DNA of 64,000 bases from MPNP01 sp965221445 (GTDB taxonomy: Bacteria; Pseudomonadota; Alphaproteobacteria; Rhodobacterales; Rhodobacteraceae): the NCBI GenBank assembly GCA_965221445.1, contig CBDCSF010000013.1, forward strand, positions 558,001 through 622,000, read 5' to 3'. The position numbers and the translations under genes were made by a program. The notes below the pieces were generated by a model. The model made no database searches. It was not told the origin of the DNA and saw only the letters and a program-made list of their open reading frames with translations. Every line of letters starts with the position of its first letter. Position 1 is the first letter of the stretch. This document shows, piece after piece, positions 59,905 to 64,000 of this stretch.

Positions 59905-60250
59905 ATGAGGAGCGGTATTACTCTTTTTGATTTGGCTGATAATGCATCAAGTGATGTTTTATTTGTTTCAAGCCAGGTCCCGGTGTTGGATGGTGAGATT
60001 GTAATTAGTAAAATTGGATTGCAAACCGAACAGGTCGTAAAGGACATTGTTAAAATTCTTCGTTCTGCCAGTTGTAGACTAGAGCTTGATGTGAAGGTAA
60101 ATGCCTGGTTAGACGGACTGATTTCTCCAGCTTTAATATCGTGTTTTAACGTCATTTCGGCAAACAACTCCCAATCAGTACGTTACACACTCGTATCCCT
60201 ACTCATTCGATACAAAGGCCGAAATGGACCTAATCGTCTATAAATCTTAA
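59905..60250 (+). pseudogene. Decayed RidA-family gene
   Basis: The frame from ATG 59905 reads like a RidA protein (VLFVSSQVP, GEIV, QTEQVVKDIVKIL, DVKVNAWLDG) until about 60115. The match then jumps to a second frame (TDFSSFNIVF, HFGKQLP) and ends in a third (FDTKAEMDLIVYKS, stop 60248-60250). At least two frameshifts make it inactive unless they are sequencing errors. RidA proteins hydrolyse reactive enamines/imines and often sit with catabolic genes. It is 9 bases before rpiR. Confidence 0.7.
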
Positions 60251-60259
60251 TGGGAGGTA

Positions 60260-61147
60260 ATGAAGACTGTGGCCAAGATTATCGACATAATTTCCCAAAT
60301 GCGTAAATTGGATGGCAAATTCCCTAAACGGGAGCAAAGAGTTGCCAATTTTGTACTTTCCAATCTTGAGCATGCTGCCCATCTAAAGCAGAATGAAATT
60401 GCTGAAGCTGCCGATGTTTCAGTTGCTACGGTAAATCGATTTTGCCAAACCGTAGGCTGTGATGGCTTCCGAGACTTTAACATAAGGTTGGCTCAGAGTG
60501 TAACCATAAGCCTGCAATATCTCGGGGGACCAAGCAGTACAGATTCAGAATCTGAACAAATCGTAATGCAGGTCTTCGGTTCACTTGTTGACACTCTCAA
60601 TCTGGTGCGTACACAGCTTGACGGAGATACCTTGCAAAAGGCTGTCTCATTGCTAACAGATGCCAAGCGAATTTCATTCATAGGAGTCGGTGGTGGTTCA
60701 GCTAATGTTGCCCGCGAAGGTGCAAATAGGTTCTTTAGATTAGGCAAACCTACTGAGGCACATGCAGATGGTTATTTCCAAAGAATGTTAGCCTCTACTC
60801 TATCGGAAGGAGACGTTATATTTGCCATTTCTGCCAGTGGTCAACCCGCAGAACTTGTAGACAGTGTTGCCATAGCTCGCCAGTATGGTGCGAAATCAAT
60901 CAGCTTGACCAAGCCGAATACTCCTCTTGCCAATTCAACAGATGTATCTATCAAGATTGATATTCCCGAAGACCAGGATATCTACAAACCTTCTGCTTCA
61001 CGGCTGGTTTTCATAGCGATTATTGATGTACTAGCTGCAGGTACAGCTCGCAAACACCCAGTAGAAATAAAGGAATACATGCGCCGTATTCGTACCTCAA
61101 TGGTTGCGATCTCAGAGGATACAAGCCACAATCCTATTGGTGACTGA
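60260..61147 (+). CDS. RpiR/MurR-family transcriptional regulator
   Basis: A 295-residue regulator with an N-terminal RpiR helix-turn-helix (FVLSNLEHAAHLKQNEIAEAADVSVATVNRFCQTVG) and a C-terminal SIS sugar-phosphate domain (FIGVGGGSANVAREGANRF, ISASGQPAELVDSVAIARQY). GGGAGGT precedes the ATG. It is divergent from the M81/TIM-barrel/ABC cluster, and the operators (TGTAA-N5-TTACA) closely resemble the known binding site of HexR, another RpiR-family protein. It is the likely local repressor. Confidence 0.9.
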   Translation: MKTVAKIIDIISQMRKLDGKFPKREQRVANFVLSNLEHAAHLKQNEIAEAADVSVATVNRFCQTVGCDGFRDFNIRLAQSVTISLQYLGGPSSTDSESEQIVMQVFGSLVDTLNLVRTQLDGDTLQKAVSLLTDAKRISFIGVGGGSANVAREGANRFFRLGKPTEAHADGYFQRMLASTLSEGDVIFAISASGQPAELVDSVAIARQYGAKSISLTKPNTPLANSTDVSIKIDIPEDQDIYKPSASRLVFIAIIDVLAAGTARKHPVEIKEYMRRIRTSMVAISEDTSHNPIGD

Positions 61148-61229
61148 ACTTGATATACTCTATTTTCAAAATAGGTTGTCTTACGTCACTGCAATTTCAA
61201 ACAATATACTGATGGTTTTTAAACAATCA

Positions 61230-61357
61230 TCATCCAACAGGCTCATCAATTCTGTTAATTTGCCGTAATGCCAGATTACGAAATGGTCCATCCACTGCGA
61301 GTAACTCCTCGTATTTTCCAACCTGTACCACCTTGACCAGCTTCCAACACATAAATT
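61230..61357 (-). pseudogene. C-terminal fragment of an ABC exporter ATPase
   Basis: On the minus strand, IYVLEAGQ in one frame is followed one base out of frame by VVQVGKYEELLAVDG and FRNLALRQI (stop 61230-61232), the usual end of an MsbA-type exporter. Everything upstream has been lost exactly where the IS relic (61358-61394) begins. A dead fragment. Confidence 0.55.
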
Positions 61358-61394
61358 CTTGACTTCAGACATTTAGCCTGATTTTGAAGTCAAG
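61358..61394. mobile_element. 37-bp relic of the IS1634-family element
   Basis: The first 31 bases match the complement of the right end of the IS at 24099-26200 base for base, and the last nine (GAAGTCAAG) match its other terminus. It is therefore two IS tips fused with the interior missing, with CTTGACTT and AAGTCAAG as its ends. Confidence 0.65.
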
Positions 61395-61452
61395 AGAACG
61401 TATGGGACTGTTATAAATCATAAAATTGGTGCTACCGACAACAATAAAACGC

Positions 61453-62433
61453 CTATTTGACTTGTTTAAAAATTTTTAAATATCCCTTCAAGTCCCTGGT
61501 TGGGGTTATTTGAGACATGAATTTTTCAAAATACGAATTTTTGATGGCGAAAATCTCCTTAATTTTCTGGATCTCCTGATCTTTGCTCTCGAACCCAAAT
61601 TCTTCAACTGAAGCCAATTCCTCCAGAAAGTCAGTTGTACCCTTGCTTATTGCTTTAAAGTTGCAATCGGGATTCTCTTTCAAATATGCAGCAAATTCCT
61701 GTGCCGTTTTTTTTGTATCGTAGGTGTCCAGATTTATGAACAAATAGGATATTCCAGCTTCTACAAACTTCTGACTGTAGCCCCATTGGTTTACAAAATA
61801 ATCGACTATTTTGTCGAATTCCAAATTGTTTATCATACCATCCTTTTTGGCAACCTTTAGAGAAAGGATTGCTAAAAGGTCAAAAATTCCAACTGCCAGG
61901 ATATCCAGCGGAGTATTCAGGTATTTGGGGATAGATAATATTCTTTCTTCTGAGAAGGACCGTAGATATCCTCGTAACAACCTCCATCCTACTCCCGAAA
62001 CAACTCCTGCTGCAATAATTACAGTCAGGGGAGTTGCAGCTGTACCTATGCCTAACAAACCCAGTATGCCTGTCGTTCCGAAAAATCCTTTGGACCCCAG
62101 TACTCCAGCGATACCAGCGCCGGAGATACCGGCACCCGCACTATCCCAAACATCTTCTACTAGGGTCTTAATACGCAGGGAGGTAAATGCTTTTTCACCA
62201 ATCTCCAGCCGGGCTTTGAATTTTAGCGAATCCTGAAGTGGAGATTCTATTTTAAGTTCTGAGAACTTTTGATGCCATTCTCTCTGGTCAATGGTTTCCG
62301 GAAAAACCTTTGGTTCGTTCCTGCCAGCTTTCTTGGATCGCTTGGTTCTGGATTTAAATAGTGCTTGAGATTTACTCTTCAAATATGAATGTAATTTATT
62401 CAGATTTTTCTTGGGTTTGAACGTAATAGGCAA
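61453..62433 (-). CDS. Membrane-associated protein with a TerB-like C-terminal region, unknown function
   Basis: A 326-residue protein. Residues 1-50 are rich in K and S (basic tail); residues about 105-160 form a long Gly/Ala/Ile-rich hydrophobic stretch (SAGAGISGAGIAGVLGSKG onward) that looks like a membrane hairpin; from about 175 an acidic helical domain (VAKKDGMINNLEFDKIVDYF) recalls the D-G-x-I-x3-E pattern of TerB folds. No precise family recognised. No neighbour suggests its role; the gap to tRNA-Val is 136 bases. Confidence 0.55.
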   Translation of the reverse strand: MPITFKPKKNLNKLHSYLKSKSQALFKSRTKRSKKAGRNEPKVFPETIDQREWHQKFSELKIESPLQDSLKFKARLEIGEKAFTSLRIKTLVEDVWDSAGAGISGAGIAGVLGSKGFFGTTGILGLLGIGTAATPLTVIIAAGVVSGVGWRLLRGYLRSFSEERILSIPKYLNTPLDILAVGIFDLLAILSLKVAKKDGMINNLEFDKIVDYFVNQWGYSQKFVEAGISYLFINLDTYDTKKTAQEFAAYLKENPDCNFKAISKGTTDFLEELASVEEFGFESKDQEIQKIKEIFAIKNSYFEKFMSQITPTRDLKGYLKIFKQVK

Positions 62434-62569
62434 AGATATATTCCATTAACTTGGGCGGTAAAATCACTTCACATAAAAATTTAAGGAACCATTTGGTCAA
62501 GAAATATTGAATCTTTAACCCTCAATCCTTATATTCGCCAAGCCCAATTAAATAAATTTATTTTGAACT

Positions 62570-62644
<75 letters not shown>

Positions 62645-62671
62645 GATGGAACAAACGAAAAGAGAGAAAAA

Positions 62672-62797
62672 ATGAAGGTCAAAAATTCACTCCGGTCCTT
62701 GAAAGCCCGACACCAACAATGTCGCGTGGTGAGAAGAAAAGGCAGAGTATATGTGATCAACAAGCATCAGCGCAGGTTTAAGGCTCGTCAGGGTTAA
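62672..62797 (+). CDS. rpmJ: Ribosomal protein bL36 (41-residue alphaproteobacterial type)
   Basis: A short gene from ATG 62672 to the stop at 62795-62797. It reads MKVKNSLRSLKARHQQC, then VVRRKGRVYVINK and ends RRFKARQG, the standard form of the zinc-free C- variant of L36 in this class. AGAGAG lies just upstream. It is 27 bases after tRNA-Val. Confidence 0.93.
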   Translation: MKVKNSLRSLKARHQQCRVVRRKGRVYVINKHQRRFKARQG

Positions 62798-62810
62798 CGC
62801 TCCCTTTGTT

Positions 62811-64000
62811 TTATTCAAAGTCCCTTTGATCATCAATTACCTTACCATCGTTGGGCAAAGTCCCCTTCTCCACTAATTCAATTTCTACCCTTAAGTTCAG
62901 GATTTCTCTGAAAGATTTTTGAAACTTTTCTACTTCTTTGCTTTCAGTTTCCAGCTGTACGAGTAACCGATCGGTTTCATTTTCCCTGCTTACAATTGCC
63001 CTCGATTTTGAGACTTCCTTGTTTCTCCCGAGAAATTCCTCCATCTGTTCTGGTCTGACAAACATCCCCTTTACTTTGGTCGTCTGGTCTGCCCTACCCT
63101 TCCACCCGGAAATCCTTAAGTTGGTTCTTCCACAAGCACTTTGCCCTTTCATGAAGGATGAGAGGTCTCCCGTAGCAAATCGGATTAGGGGAAAATCGGA
63201 ATTAAAGACCGTAACCAGAACCTCTCCAATGTTCCCAAACTCAATTTGAGATCCGGAACCCGACCTCACAATCTCGACAATCACATCCTCATCAATTATC
63301 ATTCCTTCATCAGGTATGGTTTCGTAGGCTATATTACCTGCCTCGGCAGTTGCATAATTTTGCAGACAGGAAATACCCCTGTCGTTGTACTCTTTTCTAA
63401 GAGATGGAAACAAGGGACCACCCCCTACCCCGGCCTTGGTCAACTTGGGAAGATCAATCCCCATTTCATGCGCCTTATCCAGGATTATTTTCAAATAATC
63501 CGGTGTACCTGCATAGGAGGTTACTCCGGCATTTTTGGCGATTTGAACCTGAAGTTCGGTATTTCCAGTTCCTGCAGGTACGATGGTTGCTCCCAAGGCT
63601 TTGGCCCCGCTTTCAAAGATATGGCCAGCTGGGGTCAAATGATAGGAAAAACAGTTCTGAACAATATCTTTTTTGTTTATCCCACAAGCATTTAGGAATC
63701 TTGCTATTCTCCACCAGTCCGGTTTGGTACTTCCTGGTTCGTATATTGGTCCAGGGGACTGAAAGATATAATCCAATTCGTTGGGCTCCAAGGTCGTAAA
63801 CCCACCATAGGGAAGATTGGCTGTTTGGAATATTTTAAGGTCGGATTTTCGTAATACAGGAAGCTTTTCCAAATCGGTAGTCGATTTGATTTCATTCAAA
63901 TCCAGATCTTGGTATAACTCTGCATAACCCGATGATTTTGAAGCGGCCAATTTTACCAGTGCTGGTAAGGCCTTGTTATAATCATCTGCCCTTTGATCCG
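62811..64000 (-). CDS. PaaK-like phenylacetate-CoA ligase/adenylate-forming enzyme (5' end beyond window)
   Basis: The frame is open to the right edge (the residues before TTG 63950 read DQRADDYNKALPALVK, a normal PaaK N-terminal helix), so the start is outside. Present: GPIYEPGSTKPDWWRIARFLNA, AGTGNTELQVQIAKN, YATAEAGNIAYE (the A-x-E AMP-binding motif), RFATGDLSSFM, and C-terminal KVKGMFVRPEQMEEFL. The enzyme would activate an aryl or acyl acid to its CoA ester. It faces rpmJ tail to tail. Confidence 0.85.
   Translation of the reverse strand, partial: DQRADDYNKALPALVKLAASKSSGYAELYQDLDLNEIKSTTDLEKLPVLRKSDLKIFQTANLPYGGFTTLEPNELDYIFQSPGPIYEPGSTKPDWWRIARFLNACGINKKDIVQNCFSYHLTPAGHIFESGAKALGATIVPAGTGNTELQVQIAKNAGVTSYAGTPDYLKIILDKAHEMGIDLPKLTKAGVGGGPLFPSLRKEYNDRGISCLQNYATAEAGNIAYETIPDEGMIIDEDVIVEIVRSGSGSQIEFGNIGEVLVTVFNSDFPLIRFATGDLSSFMKGQSACGRTNLRISGWKGRADQTTKVKGMFVRPEQMEEFLGRNKEVSKSRAIVSRENETDRLLVQLETESKEVEKFQKSFREILNLRVEIELVEKGTLPNDGKVIDDQRDFE

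Noticed and set aside
59901..59906. A perfect TATAAT just before the RidA remnant
   Set aside because: It overlaps the ATG of the remnant and has no good -35; it could only serve rpiR, so I did not call it.

Overview
The window is a piece of a chromosome from an alphaproteobacterium with moderately low GC content (about 40% by eye). The evidence is the rRNA operon order 16S-tRNA-Ile-tRNA-Ala-23S-5S-tRNA-fMet, the 16S sequence itself, the 41-residue type of ribosomal protein bL36, a ChrR-type anti-sigma factor, and gene orders common in that class (uvrC-pgsA-moaD-moaE, pyrB-pyrC-plsY, gshA-rsmE beside ubiA). Species cannot be fixed from the sequence alone.

Layout. 1-1300: the end of an RRM-like ORF and a decayed IS5-type element. 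1.4-23.9 kb: mainly housekeeping genes: an MBL-fold hydrolase, a DmdC-like acyl-CoA dehydrogenase, Sua5/TsaC, YqgE, a DsbD-N-like protein, MoaB, uracil-DNA glycosylase, pyrB-pyrC-plsY, gshA, rsmE, ubiA, an OmpA-like protein, an orphan YejA-like binding protein, an ImmA/IrrE-DUF4411 toxin-antitoxin pair, and moaE-moaD-pgsA-uvrC. 24.06-26.24 kb: an apparently intact IS1634-family element flanked by an unusually long (41-42 bp) target duplication. 26.3-30 kb: a FolM-like SDR, an S49 peptidase and a TPP enzyme. 30-37.5 kb: a singlet-oxygen/light-stress type locus. It has an ECF sigma factor with its ChrR anti-sigma, divergent from a seven-gene operon (FAD oxidoreductase, DUF1365, a small membrane protein, MFS, DUF3833, SDR, cyclopropane-fatty-acid synthase). 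The intergenic region carries two promoters of the same architecture. 37.7 kb: a second IS5-type remnant. 38.3-43.8 kb: the rRNA operon with promoter, boxA and processing stem. 43.8-52 kb: msrQ-msrP, clpB, a cytosine-deaminase-like gene, pyrF and dinB. 52-61.1 kb: a catabolic locus: a CUT1-type ABC transporter, an unknown TIM-barrel-like protein, an M81 (MlrC-like) metallopeptidase, a decayed RidA gene and an RpiR/MurR regulator. 61.2-64 kb: relics of an ABC exporter and of the IS, an unknown TerB-like membrane protein, tRNA-Val, rpmJ and the end of a PaaK-like ligase.

The most informative observations are these. (1) Five copies of a palindrome TGTAA-N5-TTACA at the ABC/M81/RpiR locus, two pairs of them with exactly 40 bp between centres. 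(2) The mirrored ECF promoters TGATCC-N16-CGTA between the sigma operon and its target operon. (3) pyrB, which has no ATG, GTG or TTG where homology requires its start but an ATT codon behind a good Shine-Dalgarno. (4) A dihydroorotase homologue that has lost metal ligands. (5) The long-duplication IS and a 37-bp relic of the same IS that truncates a dead ABC exporter.
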